Shown here: piece by piece, positions 1 to 6,545 of the stretch
How the letters are laid out: each line of letters opens with the position of its first letter
Numbering within the stretch: the stretch's first letter is position 1
From: Planctomycetota bacterium
GTDB lineage: Bacteria > Planctomycetota > SZUA-567
Length of the DNA: 7,382 nucleotides
Assembly (NCBI GenBank): GCA_031278535.1
Contig: JAITKH010000241.1
Coordinates: forward strand, 1 to 7,382
Direction: 5' to 3'
The notes under the pieces: model-generated
Database searches by the model: none
Seen by the model: only the letters and a program-made list of their open reading frames with translations
Told to the model about the DNA's origin: nothing
Position numbers and translations under genes: made by a program

Positions 1-2148
1 ATCCAGGGGATTGAGCGAGCGGAGATCCCAGACCTCGCAGGACAGCCCGTATTTCTCCTCCAGGATTTTCGCGGCGTCCAGGGCCCGGTATAGCGCGGCG
101 CCGATGGTGGCGATGGTGAGATCGCGGCCGGGCCGGCGGAGGGCCGGCTCGCCCAGGGGAATCGCGTAGCGCCCGGCGGGAACGCCGCCCTTTTCAAAGA
201 TCTCCGGCATGTCGTAGAGTCTTTGCGATTCGAGGAATATCACCGGATCCGTTCCCGTGAGGGCGGAATACATCATGCCCTTGGCGTCGTAGGGAGTGGC
301 CGGGAAAACGACCTTCAGGCCCGGCACATGCGCAAACATGGCCGACCAGTCCTGTGAATGCTGCGCCCCGTATTTGGCTCCGACCGAGACGCGGACCACC
401 AGCGGCATCTCCAGCACGCCCGCCGACATGGCCTGCCACTTGGCCATCTGATTGAAGATTTCGTCTCCGCAGCGGCCAATGAAATCGCAATACATGATCT
501 CCACCAGGGCGCGGCCGCCGGAAAGCGCGTAGCCGACCCCGGCCCCGACGATGGCGCCTTCGCTGATCGGGCTGTTGAAAAGCCGGTGGTAGGGAAGGCT
601 TTCCGTAAGCCCCCGGTAAACGGCGAAGGCGCCGCCCCAGTCGCGGTTCTCTTCGCCCCAGGCGGCCAGCGCCGGATCCTCGTAAAAACAGTCGATGACG
701 GCTTCGAAGAGCGCTTCCTTGTACACGATGGCCTTCATGCCGGACAGCCGCCTGCCATTCCCGTCCAGGCCGAAGCGGCTCTTGCCGGCCAGGCGCCTGA
801 TCTGCGGATTCTCCTCCTTCGGGATGAGCACTTCCGGGGCGCGGTTGTCCATTCGGGGTTTCACGCGGTTCGAAAACATCAGCTTTTCGATCCTGGCGGT
901 GGCGGCCACATCAAGGTAGGGCGAAATATCCGGATCGATGGCCTTGCGGAAGGCTTTCAGGATCAATTCTTTCGCCAGGGCCAGATTGACGTCGATTTCG
1001 TTCCTGGCGGCAATGCCGGCGTCGACCAATTCTTTCGCGAAGGCGGGGATGGCATCCCTGGCCTGCCAGAGTTCCATCTCCTCCCTGGTGCGGTAGCTCA
1101 TCGCGTCGGAGGGCGAGTGGCCGCTGAAGCGGTACGTAACGGCGTCAATAAGGATTGGGCCGCGCCCCTCCTCAATGATCTGCCGCTTGCGGCGGTAGGC
1201 GTCAATGACGGCGAGGGGGTTCAGGCCATCCACCCGCTCGGCATGCATCTGATCAGGATTCACGCCGGCGCCGAGCCGAGCCAGCACCTGGAAGCCCATG
1301 GTTTCGCCGCAGGGCTGGCCGCCCATGCCATAGAGGTTGTTGACAAAATTGAAGATCAGGGGAAGCCCTCCGCCCTTTCCCCCGTTCCAGAGGGTCCGGT
1401 ATTGCTCCATGGCCGAAAGGCAGATGCCTTCCCAAACCGGGCCGCAGCCGAGCGAGGCGTCGCCGATGTTGGCGACTACGAGGCCGGTCTTCCCGTTAAT
1501 CCGCTTGTACAGGGCGGCCCCGACCGAAATGTCGCCGGAACCGCCGACGATGGCGTTGTTGGGATAGACCCCGAACGGCGCGAAAAAGGCGTGCATGGAT
1601 CCGCCCAGCCCCTGGTGCCAGCCGGTTTCGCGGGCGAAAATCTCCGCCAGCGTCCCGTAGATGAAAAAGTCGTCGGCCAGCTCCCGCACCCCCCCCGCAA
1701 CGTCCTTTTCCACCCGGGCGAGCGTCGCCCCTCCGAAATGGTTCCGCATCAGGTCCAGCAGCCGGTCCTCGTCCAGCTGCCTGATGCTCCGGAGTCCCCG
1801 GGAGAGGATTTCCGAATGGGAACGGTGGCTGCCGAACGAATAGTCGTCGGTGGTGAGGGAATAGGCCTGGCCCACGGCCAGCGACTCCTGGCCGATGGAA
1901 AGGTGGGCCGGCCCCCGGTGATTGTATTCAACGCCTTCGTATTTTCCCTCTTTCTTGACGCGATCGAGCATGGTCTCGAATTCGCGGAGAATCGCCATGT
2001 CCCGGTGGATGCGGAGAAGGTCCTCCCGGGGGAATCCCGCAGCGGCACTCTTCAGGGGGATGTCATACCTGTTCAGGGAGATATCCCGGAAAGAGAGGGT
2101 TCCCCTGGCCCGGATTGCATCGGGTTCAAGCGTGATGGACTTGACCAT
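1..2148 (-). CDS. Fused alpha/beta 2-oxo acid dehydrogenase E1 component (thiamine-diphosphate dependent), 3' end outside the window
   Basis: The protein should decarboxylate a 2-oxo acid (pyruvate, branched-chain or similar) with thiamine diphosphate and pass the acyl group to a lipoyl E2 in the cytoplasm. The minus frame is open from ATG 2148 to the left edge (716 codons, no stop). Residues about 45-425 are E1-alpha: HLSIGQE at 82-88, GGSMH at 182-186, the cofactor motif GDAS at 229-232 ending in NN at 270-271, and the loop YRFSGHSPSD at 339-348. Residues about 470-650 are E1-beta: SPISEG at 526-531 (E530 is the likely cofactor-activating Glu), GAQHSQDW at 594-601 and PGLKVVFPATPYDAKG at 609-624. 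The transketolase C-terminal domain begins near 675 and is cut off. AAAGGA lies 7 bases before the ATG, and an in-frame stop just upstream fixes this start. Compared with ordinary E1-alpha there is extra sequence near 120-170 and 250-261. The substrate cannot be told; an E2 gene may follow to the left. Confidence 0.92.
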   Translation of the reverse strand, partial: MVKSITLEPDAIRARGTLSFRDISLNRYDIPLKSAAAGFPREDLLRIHRDMAILREFETMLDRVKKEGKYEGVEYNHRGPAHLSIGQESLAVGQAYSLTTDDYSFGSHRSHSEILSRGLRSIRQLDEDRLLDLMRNHFGGATLARVEKDVAGGVRELADDFFIYGTLAEIFARETGWHQGLGGSMHAFFAPFGVYPNNAIVGGSGDISVGAALYKRINGKTGLVVANIGDASLGCGPVWEGICLSAMEQYRTLWNGGKGGGLPLIFNFVNNLYGMGGQPCGETMGFQVLARLGAGVNPDQMHAERVDGLNPLAVIDAYRRKRQIIEEGRGPILIDAVTYRFSGHSPSDAMSYRTREEMELWQARDAIPAFAKELVDAGIAARNEIDVNLALAKELILKAFRKAIDPDISPYLDVAATARIEKLMFSNRVKPRMDNRAPEVLIPKEENPQIRRLAGKSRFGLDGNGRRLSGMKAIVYKEALFEAVIDCFYEDPALAAWGEENRDWGGAFAVYRGLTESLPYHRLFNSPISEGAIVGAGVGYALSGGRALVEIMYCDFIGRCGDEIFNQMAKWQAMSAGVLEMPLVVRVSVGAKYGAQHSQDWSAMFAHVPGLKVVFPATPYDAKGMMYSALTGTDPVIFLESQRLYDMPEIFEKGGVPAGRYAIPLGEPALRRPGRDLTIATIGAALYRALDAAKILEEKYGLSCEVWDLRSLNPLD

Positions 2149-2180
2149 GGTTCGATCCTTTCATGACAAAACCGGCGCCT

Positions 2181-2198
2181 GCCCGAAGCGAATCGGGC
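2181..2198 (-). other. Hairpin in the gyrA-E1 intergenic gap
   Basis: A perfect 6-bp stem (GCCCGA / TCGGGC) with a 6-base loop lies 10 bases after the gyrA stop, inside the 59-base gap before the E1 start. Read on the minus strand, the only T run (TTTT) comes about nine bases after the stem, so this is a poor intrinsic terminator. It may attenuate transcription, act as an mRNA processing or stability element, or mean nothing. Readthrough from gyrA into E1 seems more likely than full termination. Confidence 0.3.
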
Positions 2199-2207
2199 GC
2201 TTCCGCC

Positions 2208-4715
2208 TCAATCCTCTTCGCCGTTCCCGATCCCGCCGTCTCCGAAGGCGCCGGCATCATTGTCTTTCTCGTCCTTGTCGCCCGCCACCACCCGCGCCAC
2301 CGCCACCAAGGCATCCCCTTCGTTCAGGCGGATGACCTTGACCCCCTGGGTATTGCGGCCGATGACGCGGATGCCGTTCACCGGCGTGCGGATCACCATG
2401 CCCTTCGAAGTGATTAGCATCACCTCGTCCTCCTCCTGCACCGTCATGCAGGCTACCACCGGACCGGTCTTGTCGGTGACGTTCATATTGATGACGCCCT
2501 TGGCTCCCCGGCGGGTCAGGCGGTAGTCGGCGAAATCGGAGCGCTTGCCGAGGCCGGATTCGGAAAGGGTGAGGACAGTGCAATTCGGCGCCACCGCCAT
2601 CAGGCCGATGCAGATGTCGCTCTCCTGGAGCTTCATGGCGTTCACCCCGGCGGCGGTCCGCCCCATGGGCCGCACGTCGTCCTCCCGGAAGCGGCAGGCG
2701 AGGCCTTCGCGCGAGGCCAGCATCAGCTCGTCCCCGCCCGAAGTCATCACCACTCCGATCAATTCGTCGCCCTCGGCGATATTGATGGCGCGGATGCCGC
2801 CCTTCTTCGGGTGCCGGAAGGCGGAGAGCGCCGTTTTCTTGATCACTCCCTGGCGGGTTGCCATGACCAGGTAATGCCCGTCGTCGAAAATCCGCACCGG
2901 GATCATCGCCGACACCTTCTCCCCGGTTTCGAGGGAAAGGATATTGGCGATGGATCGCCCCTTGGCGCCGCGGCCCATCTCCGGCACGTCGTATACCTTG
3001 AGCCAATGAATCTGGCCCCTGGTGGTAAAGAAAAGGATATAGTCGTGGGTGGCGCCGACGAACAGGTGCTCGATGAAGTCGCCGTCCTTGAGCCCCGATC
3101 CGGTGACGCCCTTGCCGCCCCGCCCCTGCTTGCGGTAGGTGTCCAGGGCCATGCGCTTGAGATAGCCGTCGTGGGAGACCGTCACCGCCATCTCCTCTTC
3201 GGCTATCATGTCCTCAAGCGAAATGTCCTCGGCGGCGGCGACGATTTCGGTGCGGCGGGCGTCGCCGTACTTGTCGATCAATTCCAGGCAATCCTGGCGG
3301 ATGATGTCGAAGACCAGGGCCCGATCGGCGAGAATGGCCCGGTAGTCGGCGATCTTTTTGTTCAGGTCGGCATATTCGTCCTCCAGTTCCTTCCGCTGAA
3401 GCCCGGTGAGACGGGACAGGCGCATTTCAAGGATGGCGCCAGCCTGGATTTCGGTCAGGGCGAAAGCGTCGACCAGGGCGCTGCGGGCCGCCGGGACGTC
3501 GGCCGAACCGCGGATGAGGCTGATGACCTGATCAATGTTGTCCAGGGCTTTCAGGAGGCCTTCAAGGATATGGGCCCTGGCCTCCGCCTTCTGCAGGAGA
3601 AACACGGTCCGGCGGCGAATGACCTCGAAGCGGTGGTCGCGGTGGCACTCCAGCATCTGTTTCAGGTTGAGGGTTTCGGGGCGTCCCTTGACCAGGGCGA
3701 TGTTGTTTATCGAAAAATTCGACTGGAGGGGGGTAAGCTTGTAGAGCTGGTTGAGGATCACGTTCGAGTCCTCGCCCGCCTTCAGTTCGACGACGACGCG
3801 GATGCCGTCCTTGTTCGAGTAGTCGTGGATATTGGCGATGCCGTCAATCCGGCCTTCTTTCACCGTGTCCGCCACCTTTTCGACCAGGGTGCCGAGGTTG
3901 ACCTGGTAGGGGATTTCCGTCACCACGATGGACTGGCGGCCGTTCTTGGCCGTTTCGGTGTGGCACCTGGCCCGCATGACCACCTGGCCACGGCCGGTCT
4001 GGCATGCCCGGACGATCCCGTCCCGGCCGCAGATGAGGCCGCCGGTGGGGAAGTCGGGGCCGGAAATGAAACGGGTCAGTTCGCGGGGCGCGATGTCCGG
4101 ATTGTCGAGCAGGGCGATTATCCCCTTGCAGACTTCCCCGAGATTGTGGGGGGGGATGGAGGTGGCCATGCCGACGGCGATGCCCGTGGCGCCGTTCAGG
4201 AGCAGGAGCGGGGCCTTGGCCGGCAGGACCGTCGGCTCCCTGGAGGAATCGTCGTAGTTGGGGCTGAAATCGACGGTGTCCTTGTCAAGATCGGCCAGCA
4301 TCTCGGAGGAAAGCCTGGTCATGCGGCATTCGGTATAACGCTGAGCCGCCGCCGGGTAGCCGTCGATGGAGCCGAAGTTGCCCTGCGGATCGATCAGGAG
4401 GTAGCGTACCGAGAATTCCTGGGCCAGGCGCACCAGGGCGTCGTAGATGGAGGCGTCGCCGTGCGGATGGTAGTTGCCCATGCAGTCGCCGACCACCTTG
4501 GCGCACTTGCGGTATTTGGCGCCGGCGGTGAGGTTCAGGTCGTTCATCGAGTAGAGGATGCGCCGCTGCACCGGCTTTAGCCCGTCCCTGGCGTCCGGCA
4601 GGGCGCGGGAGACGATGACGGACATGGAGTAGGTGAGATAGGAATTCTTCAGCTCGTCCTCGATGGGCATGGGCTTGACGCCCGTCGCCTGGGTGGAAAA
4701 AAGGTTGCTGGTCAT
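2208..4715 (-). CDS. gyrA: DNA gyrase subunit A
   Basis: GyrA is the DNA breakage-reunion subunit of type IIA topoisomerase. With GyrB it introduces ATP-dependent negative supercoils in the nucleoid. The 835-residue protein is complete and of normal length. The N-terminal core has SRALPDARDGLKPVQRRILY at 36-55, HPHGDASIYD at 83-92 and PAAAQRYTE at 121-129, with Y127 as the catalytic tyrosine. The IPPHNLGEV segment follows at 188-196. The C-terminal DNA-wrapping domain starts near 505 and carries the GyrA box QGRGGKG at 530-536, which separates it from ParC; pinwheel-type repeats follow and the tail is acidic (DKDEKDND, GEED). The residue matching E. coli Ser83 is Ala88, followed by Ser89, and the Asp87 equivalent is Asp92. 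AGGAG lies 11 bases before ATG 4715, a slightly long spacing. An extended -10 promoter is upstream. gyrB is not adjacent in this window. Confidence 0.97.
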   Translation of the reverse strand: MTSNLFSTQATGVKPMPIEDELKNSYLTYSMSVIVSRALPDARDGLKPVQRRILYSMNDLNLTAGAKYRKCAKVVGDCMGNYHPHGDASIYDALVRLAQEFSVRYLLIDPQGNFGSIDGYPAAAQRYTECRMTRLSSEMLADLDKDTVDFSPNYDDSSREPTVLPAKAPLLLLNGATGIAVGMATSIPPHNLGEVCKGIIALLDNPDIAPRELTRFISGPDFPTGGLICGRDGIVRACQTGRGQVVMRARCHTETAKNGRQSIVVTEIPYQVNLGTLVEKVADTVKEGRIDGIANIHDYSNKDGIRVVVELKAGEDSNVILNQLYKLTPLQSNFSINNIALVKGRPETLNLKQMLECHRDHRFEVIRRRTVFLLQKAEARAHILEGLLKALDNIDQVISLIRGSADVPAARSALVDAFALTEIQAGAILEMRLSRLTGLQRKELEDEYADLNKKIADYRAILADRALVFDIIRQDCLELIDKYGDARRTEIVAAAEDISLEDMIAEEEMAVTVSHDGYLKRMALDTYRKQGRGGKGVTGSGLKDGDFIEHLFVGATHDYILFFTTRGQIHWLKVYDVPEMGRGAKGRSIANILSLETGEKVSAMIPVRIFDDGHYLVMATRQGVIKKTALSAFRHPKKGGIRAINIAEGDELIGVVMTSGGDELMLASREGLACRFREDDVRPMGRTAAGVNAMKLQESDICIGLMAVAPNCTVLTLSESGLGKRSDFADYRLTRRGAKGVINMNVTDKTGPVVACMTVQEEDEVMLITSKGMVIRTPVNGIRVIGRNTQGVKVIRLNEGDALVAVARVVAGDKDEKDNDAGAFGDGGIGNGEED

Positions 4716-4744
4716 GCGGGGCGTTTCTCCTGGCTTTGGCGATC

Positions 4745-4765
4745 CGTTCGGTCACAATGCGAACG
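4745..4765 (-). promoter_or_regulatory. Stem-loop in the gyrA 5' leader
   Basis: CGTTCG (4745-4750) and CGAACG (4760-4765) form a 6-bp stem with a 9-base loop in the predicted leader of about 69 bases between the inferred gyrA transcription start (near 4784) and the ATG. The 10-bp perfect palindrome CGGATATCCG follows at 4768-4777, close to the inferred transcription start. The palindrome could be an operator and the stem a leader structure. Neither matches a motif I can name. Confidence 0.3.
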
Positions 4766-4790
4766 CGCGGATATCCGATCCGTCAACGAT

Positions 4791-4820
4791 ATTATACCAG
4801 CGTCGGTTTGAAATTGCGAA
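4791..4820 (-). promoter_or_regulatory. gyrA promoter (sigma-70 type, extended -10)
   Basis: On the minus strand a perfect TATAAT (4796-4791) is preceded by TGG, giving the extended -10 form TGnTATAAT. A partial -35 (TTCGCA, 4820-4815, four of six consensus bases) lies 18 bases upstream. Transcription would start near 4784 and leave a leader of about 69 bases before the gyrA ATG. It lies in the only sizeable intergenic gap in the window and in its AT-richer part. It implies that gyrA, and probably E1 behind it, has its own promoter independent of the transferase operon. Confidence 0.72.
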
Positions 4821-4851
4821 AAAACCTTCTGGTCGAGAATCACAATTTCAA
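4808..4851. repeat. 9-bp perfect inverted repeat overlapping the gyrA -35 region
   Basis: TTGAAATTG (4808-4816) and CAATTTCAA (4843-4851) are exact reverse complements separated by 26 bases. The left arm runs into the -35 hexamer and spacer of the gyrA promoter; the right arm lies upstream of it. The geometry fits a paired operator site, or a stem closing a large loop in a readthrough transcript from the upstream operon. Between the arms, the minus strand has a run of six T (4824-4819). I do not recognise a regulator for this sequence. Confidence 0.5.
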
Positions 4852-4866
4852 GCTGCCGGCACTATC

Positions 4867-4902
4867 TATAGCCGATATAGCCGGTCACCGCCTTGCCAAG
4901 GC
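4867..4902. repeat. Short tandem repeat and small dyad between the transferase operon and gyrA
   Basis: TATAGCCGA (4867-4875) is directly followed by TATAGCCGG (4876-4884), two 9-base units differing only in the last base. A 13-base dyad GCCTTG-C-CAAGGC follows at 4890-4902. The dyad is too tight for a full RNA hairpin and looks more like a DNA-binding half-site pair. Both are small enough that chance is possible. No gene of any credible length fits in this region. Confidence 0.3.
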
Positions 4903-4909
4903 TGCGAAT

Positions 4910-4934
4910 CTGTCCTTGACAGCCGGTGGGACAG
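4910..4934 (-). terminator. Possible terminator hairpin after the transferase operon
   Basis: CTGTCC (minus strand, from 4934) pairs with GGACAG (ending at 4910) to give a 6-bp stem with a 13-base loop. It starts nine bases after the stop codon of the second transferase gene. No T run follows directly, so it does not look like a classic intrinsic terminator. It could mark a factor-dependent end or protect the mRNA 3' end. Its position at the end of the operon is the main support. Confidence 0.3.
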
Positions 4935-4943
4935 CATATGGCG

Positions 4944-6545
4944 CTATTCCTCCCACCATACGTATGACATCTCATACAGTTTCGATCTTTTTAGGAGCAT
5001 TTCCTCGCATCGTTCGAGGCCATCCTTTTCGAGGAGAGTGTCCTGATCGGCGAACAGGGAAACTCCCAGCCCGAATCTTCTATCCGCCAGCCGGACGCCA
5101 AGTGCCTCAAGAATAGTCGGCGCCAAATCCCAGGCGGCGAAAACGCGCTGAGTTCCCCGCGCCGGAATTCCCGCCTTCGCGTTGATGAAAATATTCACTA
5201 TCTCCCGTTTCCGGACGGGCGGCAATTCCACCGGACCCAATAGCGTGGACAGCAAATTATGATCTCCCAAGATAATAACGGTTGTCCTCGGGGCGAACGG
5301 CTGTTCCAGTATCCAGGCTACGAAGTCGTGCGCCATGGCGTCACATTGTTCGAAAGCGTCGCGGAAATCGCCGAACCGCCGGGGCATATCCTTCTCATAA
5401 TACCCCGGCGAGTGGGTATTGACCGTCTGGATGATCTGGACAAAGGGTTGTCCAGTTTCCTGGAGGGCCGCCAGGTTTTCCCGGGCCCTAGCATAGAGGT
5501 ACCCGTCGTCAACCCCCCAATTGTTCGTCCGTTCCCGGTGATCCGGGCGTATCGTACGGAAATAATCGAAATCGTATACGCCGCAGTGATCGGTCGCCAT
5601 GTCCAACAGCCTGTCGTAATTGGCGAACCTGATACTGGCGGCGCGGACGACCTCCAGGCGGTAGCCGTGCCTTTCCAATATTCCGGGCAGGGAACTGTTC
5701 CGGAAATCATGCCGGCGCAGCTGCGGCTTTTCCAACCAGTTCGCAAGCCTGAGTTTCAGTTCGCCGTCGACGGGATCGAGCCTGTACAATCCGCGCGATG
5801 ACGACAGAAAAGGGACGCCGAGAATGGTCGAGTAAAAACTGAGAATGCTGGCTCCCGTCCCGACCGCGCCGCGGTATCCCGAAAAACTGAGATTTTCCCG
5901 TTCCAACCGGCCAAGCCGCGGCATCAGCGGCGGCAGGAACACGGCCGGGTCGTTCATGGTCTTTTCCACGGATTCGAGAATGAGCAGGACAAGGTTCATC
6001 TTCTCCTTCGGAAAGACCGCCGCTTTCGGATCGGGAGCATGGAAATTGTCTTCGATATAGGAGTAATACCGCATGTCAGGGAAAAAATTGGCTCCGATTT
6101 TGTAATGGCTCTCCCAGGCCCAGAGGGAGGAACACAGGACCATGGCGGCAAACAGCGAAACCAGCGCCCGGACAATCGCCGTCCGCGTTCTCGGGGCGGA
6201 ATGCACCCGCAGGCAACGCCGCAGGAACAAGCCGAAGAGGACGGCGGCAAGCAATCCCAGGATGGAATGGATGATCAGGCTCTCGGAATAGCGGTTGTCG
6301 GCGGCGTTCAGTGGCAAGTTCATATGCACGATAATGGTCTCGAAGGAAACGGTCCCGAACCACTCGACCATCCAATGGAAGGCAAGCCACGCCTGGATTC
6401 CCAGGAAGAAAAGGGTGATAGTGCCAGCAAGCCAGATCGCGCGCCCGATTCTTCCCGCTCCGGAAACTTTTCCGTTCCCGGGCGCGGCCTCCCGGGGCGC
6501 GGCGGCGTTTCCGGCGCCGGCGGGTGCGGAGCGGATTCGCGTCAT
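4944..6545 (-). CDS. Membrane-anchored phosphoglycerol transferase-like protein (OpgB/LTA synthase-type, sulfatase fold), complete copy
   Basis: The likely role is moving a phosphoglycerol-type group from a phospholipid onto a periplasmic or surface glycan. The 533-residue protein starts with a basic, Ala/Gly-rich cytoplasmic tail. Hydrophobic segments lie near 36-58, 88-110 and 123-144. The stretch FGTVSFETIIVHMNLPL at 63-79 recalls the region after the first helix in OpgB-like proteins. The extracytoplasmic catalytic domain starts near 183. Likely metal and active-site positions are E191 in LILESVE, Ser233 in VGTGASILSF, H378 in NTHSPGYY and D428-H429 in GDHN. NNWGVDDGYL at 341-350 is shared with OpgB as I remember it. 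There is no C/S-x-P-x-R motif, so it is not a formylglycine sulfatase. The ATG overlaps the upstream stop (ATGA) and there is no clear Shine-Dalgarno, so translation is probably coupled. Starting at the next Met (59) would lose the first helix. Exact donor and acceptor are unknown. Confidence 0.8.
   Translation of the reverse strand: MTRIRSAPAGAGNAAAPREAAPGNGKVSGAGRIGRAIWLAGTITLFFLGIQAWLAFHWMVEWFGTVSFETIIVHMNLPLNAADNRYSESLIIHSILGLLAAVLFGLFLRRCLRVHSAPRTRTAIVRALVSLFAAMVLCSSLWAWESHYKIGANFFPDMRYYSYIEDNFHAPDPKAAVFPKEKMNLVLLILESVEKTMNDPAVFLPPLMPRLGRLERENLSFSGYRGAVGTGASILSFYSTILGVPFLSSSRGLYRLDPVDGELKLRLANWLEKPQLRRHDFRNSSLPGILERHGYRLEVVRAASIRFANYDRLLDMATDHCGVYDFDYFRTIRPDHRERTNNWGVDDGYLYARARENLAALQETGQPFVQIIQTVNTHSPGYYEKDMPRRFGDFRDAFEQCDAMAHDFVAWILEQPFAPRTTVIILGDHNLLSTLLGPVELPPVRKREIVNIFINAKAGIPARGTQRVFAAWDLAPTILEALGVRLADRRFGLGVSLFADQDTLLEKDGLERCEEMLLKRSKLYEMSYVWWEE
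6542..6545 (-). promoter_or_regulatory. ATGA stop/start overlap coupling the two transferase genes
   Basis: The upstream gene ends with TGA (6544-6542) and the downstream gene begins with ATG (6545-6543), so the two share four bases. Only a short GGGA touches the start codon. Reinitiation by ribosomes finishing the upstream gene is therefore the probable way the second copy is translated. This is strong evidence for a single transcript. Confidence 0.85.

Noticed and set aside
358..2166. A 602-codon plus-strand open frame opposite the E1 gene
   Set aside because: Its translation has no recognisable domain, while the minus frame gives clear E1 motifs throughout. Long antisense frames are expected from GC-biased codons.
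2811..4580. A 589-codon plus-strand open frame opposite gyrA
   Set aside because: It is a mirror of gyrA codon usage, with no domain and no ribosome site, and the opposite strand is an unmistakable GyrA.
2208..4715. ParC (topoisomerase IV) instead of GyrA
   Set aside because: The GyrA box QGRGGKG and a full-length wrapping domain are present, which ParC lacks or has degraded.
4916..4942. Plus-strand TTGACA followed by TATGGC, a possible promoter
   Set aside because: The spacing is 15 bases and the -10 is weak. It would only drive antisense RNA into the transferase gene, and no plus-strand gene follows.
4663..5116. Two overlapping plus-strand frames covering the intergenic region
   Set aside because: They run into the 3' end of the transferase gene and the 5' end of gyrA on the opposite strand. 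Their translations look random and Arg/Ser-rich.
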